Part shown: in pieces, positions 7,872-16,123 of the stretch | How the letters are laid out: the number at the start of each line of letters is the position of its first letter | Numbering within the stretch: the first letter of the stretch is position 1 | Source of the DNA: RQOF01 sp964461135 | Lineage (GTDB): Bacteria > Calditrichota > Calditrichia > RBG-13-44-9 | Length of the DNA: 16,797 nt | Direction: 5' to 3' | NCBI GenBank assembly: GCA_964461135.1 | Contig: CAYWTB010000095.1 | Location: 1 to 16,797, forward strand | Translations under genes and position numbers: made by a program | Notes under the pieces: generated by a model | Database searches by the model: none | Seen by the model: the letters and a program-made list of their open reading frames with translations, nothing else | Told to the model about the DNA's origin: nothing

Positions 7872-8228
7872 TCAGTTAATCCGGCAAGCGGTCTGGGTGC
7901 GTCCCTGCCGGGTCATAACAAACTGCCACAACTGGGTGACTCGTGCCCTGAATCCTCCGGCGCAGCTCAACAGGTAATAACGCCACAGCCGGTAAAACCG
8001 CTTACCATATTTTTTCAGGAGTTGGGGCCAGGCACTATTAAAATTAGTATACCATGCCAGCAGTGTCAGATCATAATGCGGACAAAAATTATGCAAATCC
8101 TCAATCACGACTATATTTTCCAAAGCATGGCTGATCTGGGCAATGGATGGTAACAACCCGTTTTGGAAGACATATTTGGACGTCCAGACATTGCTGAACC
8201 AGAAACCAGAAAAATAACATGCTATTAA
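7872..8228 (-). pseudogene. C-terminal remnant of cyclopropane-fatty-acyl-phospholipid synthase
   Basis: About 119 in-frame codons match the extreme C-terminus of the SAM-dependent Cfa family: KYVFQNGLLPSIAQIS, then VVIEDLHNFCPHYDLTLLAWY, then FYRLWRYYLLSCAGGFRARV and a final LWQFVMTRQG. Intact enzymes are about 380-420 aa and need the upstream SAM-binding domain and catalytic residues, which are absent. Reading upstream, the frame ends at a TGA at 8229-8231, before the HAD gene stop at 8287. No Cfa N-terminal sequence is seen elsewhere in the window, so a deletion rather than a simple frameshift probably removed it. The codons still read without internal stops, which suggests recent loss. 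Confidence 0.82.
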
Positions 8229-8286
8229 TCAATGAATTAGAAATAACGGTGGTATACAATAAACCAACCCTCTTGGCCGGTTTTAG

Positions 8287-8952
8287 TTAGGAAGAAAACA
8301 GACTGTTCAGTTCGTGCAGACTCAGCTCATCGAAGTTATTGATGTTCTTGTGGGTATGGCTCAATTCCTGCCGGTTGTGGGTGGTTGTGATGCCGATGAC
8401 TTTGCAGCTGGCAGACAAAGCCGACTCTACACCGGAAAGAGAATCTTCGATCACAATGCATTTCTGCGGTAAAAAACGGATGGCAGCGGCAGTTTTAAGA
8501 TAAATCTCGGGATCAGGTTTACTGTTCTCCACCGAATTTCCGTCCAGAATCACATTGAAATACGGCAAGGTGCCGGTCTTTTCCAGGATAAATTGTACAT
8601 TTGATGGCGGAGCCGAGGTGGCCACCGCCCTGGTAATCCGATTATCCCTGAGCAGATTCAGAAAATTAATGAGCCCTTTCATCGGTTGCAGGTGTGGTGC
8701 ATAAATTCTTCTGAAAAGAGCTTCCTTTTCATCCTCAAAAACCTTTAGCTGTTCGGGAGACACCGTTTCTCCAAACAAGCTGGTAAGCCAGTCTTTATTA
8801 GTCCGGCCGAATATATTGTTCTTCAGTTCATCATCAGTAAGATGATAACCATGCTGATCGCAGAATTGCTGCAGGGCGATTTTATGATAGGGATTACTGT
8901 CCACCATCACTCCGTCCATGTCAAAAATTACAGCAAAATCATCTATTTTCAT
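8287..8952 (-). CDS. HAD-family phosphatase, beta-phosphoglucomutase-like
   Basis: A 221-aa HAD hydrolase of subfamily IA. Asp11 and Asp13 in VIFDMDGVMVDS are the nucleophile and acid/base, with His23 twelve residues on, as in beta-phosphoglucomutase. Motif II is ATSAPPSN (Ser113), motif III ENSKPDPE (Lys145), motif IV CIVIEDSLSG (Glu169, Asp170). The helical cap lies between about 20 and 90. It could be a sugar-phosphate phosphatase or a beta-phosphoglucomutase; no sugar-phosphorylase gene is nearby to decide. The ATG at 8952 puts the catalytic motif at the normal distance from the N-terminus; AAGGTGA lies about nine bases upstream. It is about 200 bp downstream of the decarboxylase gene. 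Confidence 0.85.
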   Translation of the reverse strand: MKIDDFAVIFDMDGVMVDSNPYHKIALQQFCDQHGYHLTDDELKNNIFGRTNKDWLTSLFGETVSPEQLKVFEDEKEALFRRIYAPHLQPMKGLINFLNLLRDNRITRAVATSAPPSNVQFILEKTGTLPYFNVILDGNSVENSKPDPEIYLKTAAAIRFLPQKCIVIEDSLSGVESALSASCKVIGITTTHNRQELSHTHKNINNFDELSLHELNSLFSS

Positions 8953-9149
8953 ATTTTTTACATCACCTTTTTTAACCAGAGGGATTTTAATCCTCTGCCC
9001 CAGAAAATTTACCTTACATTTACTATTATTCTTTTTACCCTCTCCCCACCAGACAGATCTGCAATAAGTTTGATGCATTCTCACTGGCCAGGCGGAATCA
9101 ATGGGCGGACCATCTGTCTTTCAGCTCAACCTCTTATGAAGCCTTTTTG

Positions 9150-10595
9150 TCACTGTTTTCTATCCAAATCTTCAGCCGTTTCCCGGATCAATTTCCAGGC
9201 TTTTTCCACATGGCGCCTTTCAGTATGGGTCTGTCCGATGCATAATCTCAATGTATAGCGGTTATCTAATTTGGTATGAGTGAGGTACAATTTCCCGCTT
9301 CCATTTAATTGTTCTTCCATTTGTTCATTGAAGGCATCACCCTTCTTATGCCTGAAACATACCAAATTCAGGGGGGCCGGGGCAGCCAGTTCAAAGTTGT
9401 TATCCTGCTCAATCCAGTGAGCGAAATCCTGCGCCAGCTGAACATGCTTCCGGATGTGATATTGCAGACCTTCAATCCCGTAATGCCGGATTACAAACCA
9501 CAGTTTAAGTGAGCGGAACCGTCTGCCAAGGGCAATCTGCCAGTCCCGGTAATCAATGACTGCGCCCGATTCAGTAGCCTTATTTTTCAGATATTCCGGA
9601 AGTACGCTCAGTGAGCGTATCAGGTCATTACGGTCTGCCACATAAAAACAGTCGCAGTCAAAATTAGTGAACATCCACTTATGCGGATTGAAACAGTAAC
9701 TGTCCGCATACTCCAGGCCCCGCTGAATGAAACGGAATTCCGGACAGATGGCCGCTGTACCGGACATGGCCGCATCCACATGGAGCCAGATGCCATTTTG
9801 CCGGCAAATCGATCCGATTTCCGGCAGGGGATCCATGGCATTGGACGAAGTGGTCCCAACCGTGGCACATACATAACAGGGAATTTTTCCTGCTTTTTTA
9901 TCTTTTCCGATCTCCTGAGCCAGCATCTCCGGCCGTATGGCAAAATTATTATCTACTGCAATAATATGTAAATTGTCCGTTCCTAATCCGGCAATTTTGA
10001 CTGCCTTTTCAATGGATGAATGGGCCTGAGTGGAGGCATAAGCCACCAGATTTCCCACGGTTCCACGGGCATTGCTCTGGTAACCGGTTGCCCTCTCGCG
10101 CGCCGCCAGCAATGCAACCAGGGACGCACCGGAAGCGGTATCTTGTATAACTCCTCCTCCACTCCCATCGGATTTAAATTTTTCCGGGAGTGCCAGCATA
10201 TCTGCCAACCAGTCCAGAACATGGGTTTCCAGCTCAGTGCAGGCAGGACTGGTAGCCCAGATCATTCCCTGTACACCCAATCCGGCTGAGAGCAATTCCC
10301 CCAGGATTGCCGGTCCTGATGCGTTGGCCGGGAAAAAAGCAAAAAAATCAGGTGACTGCCAGTGAGTAATGCCCGGAAGGATAATTTTTTCCACATCCTG
10401 CATCATGTTCTGGAAGGAGTCCCCTTGCCGGGGTGCATTGGGGGGAAGTTTGGAACGAACCTCCCCGGGGGATAGCCGGGACATGACCGGGAAGGATTCA
10501 ATACGATTATAATAATCCGCGATCCAGTCCAGAAGCAACCGGCCATTCTCCCGAAACTGCTCATTGGTCATATGATAATTTTCGCTCTTAGTCAT
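9150..10595 (-). CDS. Aromatic-L-amino-acid decarboxylase family (group II, PLP)
   Basis: A 481-aa PLP enzyme of the DDC/TDC family. It has THWQSPDFFAFFP (77-89), His192 in STQAHSSIEKA that stacks on the cofactor, HVDAA (272-276, Asp274 binding the pyridine nitrogen), and the PLP lysine Lys306 in NPHKWM. The catalytic loop keeps Tyr335 (LPEYLKN) where true decarboxylases have Tyr and aldehyde synthases have Phe, and ALGRRFRSLKLWFV follows. The product is therefore likely an arylalkylamine such as tryptamine, tyramine or phenethylamine; which substrate cannot be read here. AGGAGG lies five bases before the ATG. It follows the P1 peptidase by 36 bp and is probably co-transcribed with it. Confidence 0.9.
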   Translation of the reverse strand: MTKSENYHMTNEQFRENGRLLLDWIADYYNRIESFPVMSRLSPGEVRSKLPPNAPRQGDSFQNMMQDVEKIILPGITHWQSPDFFAFFPANASGPAILGELLSAGLGVQGMIWATSPACTELETHVLDWLADMLALPEKFKSDGSGGGVIQDTASGASLVALLAARERATGYQSNARGTVGNLVAYASTQAHSSIEKAVKIAGLGTDNLHIIAVDNNFAIRPEMLAQEIGKDKKAGKIPCYVCATVGTTSSNAMDPLPEIGSICRQNGIWLHVDAAMSGTAAICPEFRFIQRGLEYADSYCFNPHKWMFTNFDCDCFYVADRNDLIRSLSVLPEYLKNKATESGAVIDYRDWQIALGRRFRSLKLWFVIRHYGIEGLQYHIRKHVQLAQDFAHWIEQDNNFELAAPAPLNLVCFRHKKGDAFNEQMEEQLNGSGKLYLTHTKLDNRYTLRLCIGQTHTERRHVEKAWKLIRETAEDLDRKQ

Positions 10596-10631
10596 TTAAA
10601 CCTCCTGGTTATCTCTCAATGGAAATTCCGT

Positions 10632-11774
10632 TTATTTTTTTACCGGTTTATAGGACTTCATAATTTTAAGGACTTTTTCCAATGGCAAAGCGTCGGCCGT
10701 ATGTCCCTGAAATCCGGTAACGGCGGAGGCGGTAAAAAGAGAGTTCAGAATAGCCTCTTCTGTCGCTTCAATTACCGCCATAAACAGAGGTGACAACCGG
10801 TCATCCCGCAGGCATTCATAGTGATAAAGAGCATCCTTTGACCGGTCAGGAATTCGCATTTCTTCCGCGGTAGAGAAAGCGAGTACATAATCGCCACTAC
10901 CATGGGAGGAAATACCGCCGGTCCTGCCCAGACCCAGCATGGCCCGCCTGGCAAGCCGCTTCAGCTGGCGGGCATCCACCGGGGCATCGGTAGCCACCAC
11001 AATCATGCAGGAGCCATCCCCGGTCTCATTCTGTAACCGCTCCTTATCCAGTTCCCCGCCAACCGGTATGCCCGCAATCTGCAACAGGCCGCCAAAATTG
11101 GTCTGAACCAGTATTCCCACGCGATAATCCGTCAAACCGACCGTAACCTGTCGTGAAGCGGTACCAATTCCTCCCTTATAACCAAAACAGACCGTTCCTG
11201 TCCCTGCACCCACCGTTCCTTCCCGCACCGTATCTGCCGAAGCCGTTCGAATGGCCTCCATAACATGATCTACCGTCACATACCCGCCACGAATGTCATT
11301 CAACCAGCCGTCATTGGTTTCACCCACCACTGGATTCACAGAACGCACCAGGCGGTTTTCCGGAAGCGAGAGAGTAAATTCAATCAGTGCCCGGGCAGCT
11401 ACAGGAACACTCAGGGTGTTGGTAAGTATTACCGGCGTCTCCAATTGCCCCAGTTCTTCCACCTGTGTAACTCCCATCATTTTGCCGAATCCGTTGGCCA
11501 CATAGACGGCTGCCGGTACCTTTTCCTGAAAGAGGTTGCCGGCATGGGGAATAATAGCGGTAACCCCGGTCCTGACGTTACTCCCTTCCACCACACTTAC
11601 CTGCCCTACAGACACCCCCTTCACGTCTGTAATGGCATTTCCGGGTCCCGGTTTTAGAGTCCCGATAATAATTCCATAATCCCTCACCCGCTTTACAGGA
11701 CGGGTTGCCTGGAAATTACCGACTGATGCCATAAGAAATAACATAATAAAAATTGTCCTGAATAAAGTTATCAT
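10632..11774 (-). CDS. P1 family aminopeptidase (DmpA/BapA-like), exported
   Basis: A 380-aa peptidase of MEROPS family P1 (DmpA, beta-peptidyl aminopeptidases), which cleave N-terminal residues and self-process into two chains. The processing site is visible as Gly254-Ser255 in ETGDGSCMIVVATDAP, Ser255 being the N-terminal nucleophile. The family core motifs are ITDVKGVSVG (near 50), NPVVGETNDGWLND (147-160), and FGYKGGIGTASR (197-208). An N-terminal hydrophobic stretch (about 3-22) suggests a signal peptide, so it probably acts in the periplasm. ATG 11774 is used; a second ATG at 11744 has AGGA upstream and would give a shorter signal. A promoter is readable at 11813-11841. It precedes the decarboxylase gene. 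Confidence 0.88.
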   Translation of the reverse strand: MITLFRTIFIMLFLMASVGNFQATRPVKRVRDYGIIIGTLKPGPGNAITDVKGVSVGQVSVVEGSNVRTGVTAIIPHAGNLFQEKVPAAVYVANGFGKMMGVTQVEELGQLETPVILTNTLSVPVAARALIEFTLSLPENRLVRSVNPVVGETNDGWLNDIRGGYVTVDHVMEAIRTASADTVREGTVGAGTGTVCFGYKGGIGTASRQVTVGLTDYRVGILVQTNFGGLLQIAGIPVGGELDKERLQNETGDGSCMIVVATDAPVDARQLKRLARRAMLGLGRTGGISSHGSGDYVLAFSTAEEMRIPDRSKDALYHYECLRDDRLSPLFMAVIEATEEAILNSLFTASAVTGFQGHTADALPLEKVLKIMKSYKPVKK

Positions 11775-11812
11775 CTGAAATGAATAGTCCCGATAAAATT
11801 TTTTATGAAGGA

Positions 11813-11841
11813 AGTATAATTAACAAAATATCATATTACAA
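11813..11841 (-). promoter_or_regulatory. Probable promoter of peptidase-decarboxylase unit
   Basis: Minus-strand TTGTAA (11841-11836) and TATACT (11818-11813) are separated by 17 bp, a good match to a housekeeping-type promoter. Transcription would begin near 11806, giving a leader of about 32 bases before the ATG at 11774. The rest of the 254-bp gap between this gene and phzF-like (11842-12028) holds nothing convincing. Confidence 0.5.
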
Positions 11842-12028
11842 ATTTTTAGAAAAAGAGACAGGGTTAGTAAAATTGAGAAATATGGCGGGTAAAAAAAATT
11901 TAAGGAGATATGCACAGCGATACATTCGTTTGGTAAATTAAAGGACAACCAGTCAGCGGAATTTTAAGCGGGAGAATTATGTAAGTTGCAAATATCAAAA
12001 TCAGAAAGCAGTCATTGGGAAATTTCTT

Positions 12029-12910
12029 CTATAACAGTTCTCCCCTGGCCACTGCCTGGACTTTTCCGCCGACTTTAATCACTATTTCCTGTGGCGTTTC
12101 CTGTGCTTGCAGAAAGAGAAGCGAGGGTCGTCCAATCTCCATCCCCTGCTCCACCCGTATATCGATCCGGTTCTGGCCGAAATAGTGATGTTTTACCAGA
12201 TACCCGGCCAGACATCCGTTGGCACTGCCTGTGGCCGGATCTTCCGGAATTCCGAAATAATCAACATATACTCTCACATTTAAGTGGTTTTGGGGATTGT
12301 AGCACTCCGGAGCGAAGACCAGAATAGCCTTGGCTTCCGTATTGCGGATCAATTGAAAAAACTTCGCCTTATCGATTGAGGATCGTTTTACGGCCGCTAA
12401 ATTCCTCAGGGGTGCAATTATGAATGGCAAGCCGGTTGAAACCTCCTGAACGGGAAAACGGTTGTCAATATCATCAGGATTGAGATTAAGAATTTCAGCT
12501 ATTGTTTTCCGTTCAAATCTCTTCATAAAAGCTGGTGGTTTTTGCGTCATCCATAATAAGTCCGGCTGTTGATCACTATAGGTAAAGTCTATCGGAATCT
12601 GTCCCACCTTCAGATTAAGAATCAGACGGTCTACTTGTTTTTTTATGATCTCCTGCTGAATTATAAATGCAGTTCCCAGGGTCGGATGTCCGGCAAAAGG
12701 GACTTCTTCCTGCGGAGTGAAAATCCGCACATCATGTCCATCCGCACGGGTCCCGGATTTAAGAATAAAGCTGGTCTCCGAATAGTTCATTTCCCTGGCA
12801 AGTTGCTGCATTTCTTCCTGTTTTAGGGATTTCGCATTTAATACCACTGCCAGTTGGTTACCGCTGTATTTTTTCTCCGCAAATACATCTACAATATGAA
12901 AAGTGTACAT
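12029..12910 (-). CDS. PhzF family isomerase/epimerase-fold protein
   Basis: A 293-aa member of the PhzF family with the duplicated diaminopimelate-epimerase-like fold. Catalytic Glu45 lies in MNYSETSFIL (41-50) and the second-half signature GIPEDPATGSANGCLAGYL is present (220-238). Length is normal (about 260-300). In phenazine producers PhzF isomerises DHHA, but no other phz gene is here and most family members have unknown substrates, so the true reaction is open. The ATG at 12910 has GGAGG ten bases upstream, which decides it against 12931. It is the last gene of the four-gene operon, 36 bp after the radical SAM gene. Confidence 0.88.
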   Translation of the reverse strand: MYTFHIVDVFAEKKYSGNQLAVVLNAKSLKQEEMQQLAREMNYSETSFILKSGTRADGHDVRIFTPQEEVPFAGHPTLGTAFIIQQEIIKKQVDRLILNLKVGQIPIDFTYSDQQPDLLWMTQKPPAFMKRFERKTIAEILNLNPDDIDNRFPVQEVSTGLPFIIAPLRNLAAVKRSSIDKAKFFQLIRNTEAKAILVFAPECYNPQNHLNVRVYVDYFGIPEDPATGSANGCLAGYLVKHHYFGQNRIDIRVEQGMEIGRPSLLFLQAQETPQEIVIKVGGKVQAVARGELL

Positions 12911-12946
12911 ATTCGTTTTACCTCCATTCATTCTGAAGTAGTCTCA

Positions 12947-13711
12947 TTAGTAGGCATTGGCCGTTATCCCCTGCTGTTGAAGACGGCCCTTCAGCTGAAC
13001 TAAAGCATCCCGGGTAACCGGTAAAATCTTACGCGATGAATAACCGCGGTCCAGTGTATAAATTTGAACCTCAACAGGTTTAATCTCTTTAACGGCTGCG
13101 ATCCAGGCATCCAGATTATCCGAAGTAAAATTCCCTCCCGGCCCACCTGCAAAAAGGGACTGAATAGTAACATCGGGCAATTCCTTCAAACCGGTGGTGA
13201 TAGTTTTAAACTTAATTCCCCGTGCGGGACGGTTAAATGCCCGGAAGCATTTTTCAAGTCCGCAGTCCAGCTTCATGATCCTGACGTCAAGTCCGGAGAC
13301 GGCATCCCGCACGGCAGGCCAGGAGACGGTTGACGAATTGGAAAGAACAGCTGTCCTGGCCTCCGGCAGGTATTGATTTCTCAGGCGTATCACCTGATCC
13401 GCAATCGCGGCAAAATCCGGATGCAGGGTTGGTTCGCCGTTGCCTGAAAAGGTAAGGTAAGCGGGAGGGGAAGATAAGCGTTGCAGTGCATCCTCCAGGG
13501 CGGTAATTATCTCAGGGATCTGTGGCAAGGGATGGGCTTGCGAGGACGGGCGTGCCCATCCATACTGGCAATAGACACAATTGAATGTGCACAACTTGAT
13601 CCGAGTCGGAAGGATATTAATTCCCAGGGAGCGTCCCAGCCGGCGGGAATTCACCGGGCCGTAAATGATGCCCCGCTGTAAAGGTATTGTATGATTACTT
13701 TTTTTGTCCAT
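12947..13711 (-). CDS. Radical SAM protein, COG0731-like
   Basis: A 254-aa radical SAM protein with Cys41, Cys45 and Cys48 in KLCTFNCVYCQYGW (CX3CX2C) for the 4Fe-4S/SAM cluster. The GNGEP motif follows in FSGNGEPTLHPDF. The N-terminal GIIYGPVNSRRLGRSLG is typical of the COG0731/TYW1-like Fe-S oxidoreductase group, though it is much shorter than TYW1 and lacks its flavodoxin domain. A short C-terminal helical tail ends the protein; no second cluster-binding cysteine set is obvious. The ATG at 13711 (AGGGA about five bases upstream) overlaps the MocR gene by 17 bp, so translation is probably coupled. The substrate is unknown; neighbouring PhzF and GNAT suggest a small molecule, by inference. 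Confidence 0.82.
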   Translation of the reverse strand: MDKKSNHTIPLQRGIIYGPVNSRRLGRSLGINILPTRIKLCTFNCVYCQYGWARPSSQAHPLPQIPEIITALEDALQRLSSPPAYLTFSGNGEPTLHPDFAAIADQVIRLRNQYLPEARTAVLSNSSTVSWPAVRDAVSGLDVRIMKLDCGLEKCFRAFNRPARGIKFKTITTGLKELPDVTIQSLFAGGPGGNFTSDNLDAWIAAVKEIKPVEVQIYTLDRGYSSRKILPVTRDALVQLKGRLQQQGITANAY

Positions 13712-15182
13712 TAAGTTCCCTGATTGCTTTGCCAAGTCTGAACATGCCCTGCCTGATTTCTTCTTCGTTTAAACTCGAAATTGAAATACGAAAATATTTA
13801 TTTTGATTTGAACTGAAAAAATAATATAAACCGGGTGAAACTAAAACACCATTTTTTAAAAGAATGTTTTTGAAGTTCTGTTCACCGGAATATTCTTTTT
13901 TTAAGGTTCCCCAGATAGTATATCCGCCGTCCGGCCTGGTCCAGCTGACATTATGTGGCATATATTCCTGCAGTGATTTTAAGGCAACAGACATTCGTTT
14001 ACGAAAGGTTCGGTGCATTTTCTTCAGGTGCAGATCGTAGTAGCCGTTGCGAAGGAAAGCGGACACTGCAGCCTGCAGCACCCCACTCCCGGTAAGATCA
14101 GTGAATCGTTTAATAGCACTCAGGCGCCGGATACATTCTTGGTCAGCAGCAATCCAGCCGATTCTGACTCCTGGAAATAATACTTTGGAGAAAGTACCGA
14201 GGTAAATAACCACATGATTTTTATCCATGGACTTGATGGGCAGAACCACTTTACCATAATATTTCATTTCTTCCTCAAATCCATCCTCCACCAGGGGAAT
14301 GTGGTGTTTCTCACAAATGGACAACAGTTCCTCACGGTGAGTCTGATGGGTGGTTATACCGGTAGGATTCTGGAAATTGGGTATGGTATATACAAACAAT
14401 AGGGGTTTATTTCGAATCTGCCTGGTGAGGTATTCCAGATCCATACCGTCCGGGCCCATGGGGATTTCCATCAGTTTCAGCCGATGAAAGCGCATGAGGG
14501 GGATGACATTTGCATATGTGGGAGATTCAATAGCCACTCTATCTCCCGGTTTTCCCAGTAATGACAATATCAGGTCGATGGCGTGCTGCGCTCCATTGGT
14601 AATGAGAATTTCCCCGGCAGAGGTTGATATCCCATGAACCTGCAATCGCCGGGCTATATCCTCACGCAGGGGAAGATATCCCTGATGCTCCCCATATTTG
14701 AGCAGTTTCGAACCGATATTCACCAGAACCTGGTTTAAACAGCGCCGGAATTCCGTGGTTGGAAAAATCCGCTCATCCAAATCCAGGGGAGATAAATTAA
14801 TCAAATCTCCAGGTATTCCGGGAGAGTTTTCTGGCCAGAAATGCAGAAAATGCCGGAATAATTCAGCACTTTCCGGATTACTTATATCAGACCAGTGGAG
14901 GATGCTCTCTGCCGCGACCTGGTTTTTCCTGATCACCGGGGGGCGTTTCCTTACGCGGGTATAGGAACCGGGACTGCTTTCTATATATCCCAGGGCAGTC
15001 AACTCCAGGTATGCCCGGTAAACGGTGGTACGGTCCACCCCCAGACGATCCGCCAGAATACGGGTGGACGGTAAATTATCACCAACTTTCAGGGAAACGT
15101 TTTCGATGAATTCAATAATCTGCTGAATAATCTGCTGAAAAACCGGGGTGTTGCTTTGCCGGTCTATTTTAATTAGAACCAT
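13695..15182 (-). CDS. MocR/PdxR-type regulator: GntR HTH fused to aminotransferase fold
   Basis: A 495-aa MocR-type regulator. A winged-helix GntR domain occupies about 1-80, with recognition region LADRLGVDRTTVYRAYLEL (43-61) and wing ESSPGSYTRV. A class I aminotransferase domain fills the rest: Asn272 in NFQNPTG, Asp300 in EDGFEEEM, and PLP lysine Lys333 in LGTFSKVLFPGVRIGW. The usual Tyr two residues after the Asp is Phe302 here. Members bind PLP and an amine or amino acid and switch nearby genes on or off; the effector is unknown. The ATG at 15182 overlaps the GNAT gene by 10 bp, with GGAG about nine bases upstream. The 3' end overlaps the radical SAM gene. Confidence 0.92.
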   Translation of the reverse strand: MVLIKIDRQSNTPVFQQIIQQIIEFIENVSLKVGDNLPSTRILADRLGVDRTTVYRAYLELTALGYIESSPGSYTRVRKRPPVIRKNQVAAESILHWSDISNPESAELFRHFLHFWPENSPGIPGDLINLSPLDLDERIFPTTEFRRCLNQVLVNIGSKLLKYGEHQGYLPLREDIARRLQVHGISTSAGEILITNGAQHAIDLILSLLGKPGDRVAIESPTYANVIPLMRFHRLKLMEIPMGPDGMDLEYLTRQIRNKPLLFVYTIPNFQNPTGITTHQTHREELLSICEKHHIPLVEDGFEEEMKYYGKVVLPIKSMDKNHVVIYLGTFSKVLFPGVRIGWIAADQECIRRLSAIKRFTDLTGSGVLQAAVSAFLRNGYYDLHLKKMHRTFRKRMSVALKSLQEYMPHNVSWTRPDGGYTIWGTLKKEYSGEQNFKNILLKNGVLVSPGLYYFFSSNQNKYFRISISSLNEEEIRQGMFRLGKAIRELNGQKK

Positions 15183-16066
15183 ATGGTGTCTCCGCAGAAT
15201 TTTTTAAATGCAAAATGCGAATAGTATGAAAACTTCCAGTACGCGGGTTTGAATACAGCCGGATTGATAGTAAAAAGCCTGAACCGAAAATATTCCTCGA
15301 AACCCAGATGACGGTAAACCGGTACTCCCATTCGGGATGCCCGCAATACTGCTATATGAATCCCCGTTTCTGCCGCTTTATTCATACAATGTGCTGTCAT
15401 GGTGGTCCCAATGCCTCTTCTCCTGAAAGACGGGACGGTTCCCACAAAGTAAATACCGGCCACCCCGGCAGCCATGAAAAGACTGGTGATTGCCACAGGG
15501 CTATCGTCCATAATTCCGATAAAATGCCTGAAAACCGGCCGATTGCTTACATAATCGTAATAAAATAAATCAATAAGAGCTTCAACACAGTACAGCGGCA
15601 GTTGAAAGCTCTGTTTTAATATTTTAATATAAATATCCAGATCATAACTGATGGTAATTTCTCTAATTACAAGATTTTTATTAATATCAATCTTCAATGG
15701 CCCCGGTTCAATAACCCGGGCCATTGCCGAAGAATCCAGAACATGCTCAAATTTCAAGCGCAACAGCCGCTCAGGTAAATCGGTCGGTGCAGAGCGCGGA
15801 CTGATCCACCAGCTGGCCGGAAATTTCAATGACTTAATTTGACGGACCAGGTCTTTTATCTGCTGATCACATGTAGGGTATGAATAATGAGCCTCCAGCA
15901 CGCCATTCCAGGATGGATAGGGGATGCCGGAACAGAGCCAGCTGACTTCATCGTTGCGATAAAAGCACCCCTGCGGAAACCGTGAAAAAAGCAGCCGGTA
16001 ATCAATAAAATTTTGCTCTATAGCCCAGATCATGGCGTGTTTTGAGGTGTCCTGCAAAATCTCCAT
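15173..16066 (-). CDS. GNAT family N-acetyltransferase
   Basis: A 297-aa protein with a C-terminal GNAT fold: the acetyl-CoA pyrophosphate-binding loop is VPSFRRRGIGTTM (about 211-223), then VLRASRMGVPVYRHLGFEEY, the usual motif B region. The first half (about 1-125) has no motif and may be a degenerate second GNAT domain or a substrate domain. The acceptor is unknown. The ATG at 16066 has GGAG 11 bases upstream; an alternative ATG at 16096 adds ten residues but has only a weak ribosome site. It is the first gene of the operon and overlaps the MocR start. A palindrome at 16124-16150 lies just upstream. Confidence 0.82.
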   Translation of the reverse strand: MEILQDTSKHAMIWAIEQNFIDYRLLFSRFPQGCFYRNDEVSWLCSGIPYPSWNGVLEAHYSYPTCDQQIKDLVRQIKSLKFPASWWISPRSAPTDLPERLLRLKFEHVLDSSAMARVIEPGPLKIDINKNLVIREITISYDLDIYIKILKQSFQLPLYCVEALIDLFYYDYVSNRPVFRHFIGIMDDSPVAITSLFMAAGVAGIYFVGTVPSFRRRGIGTTMTAHCMNKAAETGIHIAVLRASRMGVPVYRHLGFEEYFRFRLFTINPAVFKPAYWKFSYYSHFAFKKFCGDTIWF

Positions 16067-16123
16067 AAGATCATATGCTCCGAAACATACTATCATTCTT
16101 TTGTCAAATTAAATTTACAGTAT

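Noticed and set aside
8261..8284. Weak hairpin after the HAD stop codon as terminator
   Set aside because: The stem is only CCAA/TTGG with a bulged outer AAA/TTT pair, too weak to call.
8977..8997. Inverted repeat CAGAGGGATT / AATCCTCTG as terminator of the decarboxylase gene
   Set aside because: The stem has a bulge, and on the minus strand it is followed by purines and an A-run, not a T-run. It may be a leader hairpin of the HAD gene, but nothing else supports that.
8953..9084. N-terminal extension of the HAD phosphatase
   Set aside because: The family begins a few residues before the DxD motif. The added 44 residues look non-coding, and a ribosome site serves the ATG at 8952.
8842..9258. 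138-aa plus-strand frame opposite the HAD and decarboxylase genes
   Set aside because: It runs antisense across two well-supported genes and the gap between them, and has no recognisable motif.
11265..11657. 130-aa plus-strand frame inside the P1 peptidase gene
   Set aside because: It is antisense to a strongly supported gene and shows no family motif.
11882..11941. 19-codon basic frame (MAGKKNLRRYAQRYIRLVN) on the plus strand
   Set aside because: It lacks a credible ribosome site and conserved features, and is short enough to be chance in AT-rich DNA.
12029..12910. Phenazine biosynthesis locus
   Set aside because: Only a PhzF-family gene is present and no other phz gene is in the window. 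The family is broad and mostly not involved in phenazines.
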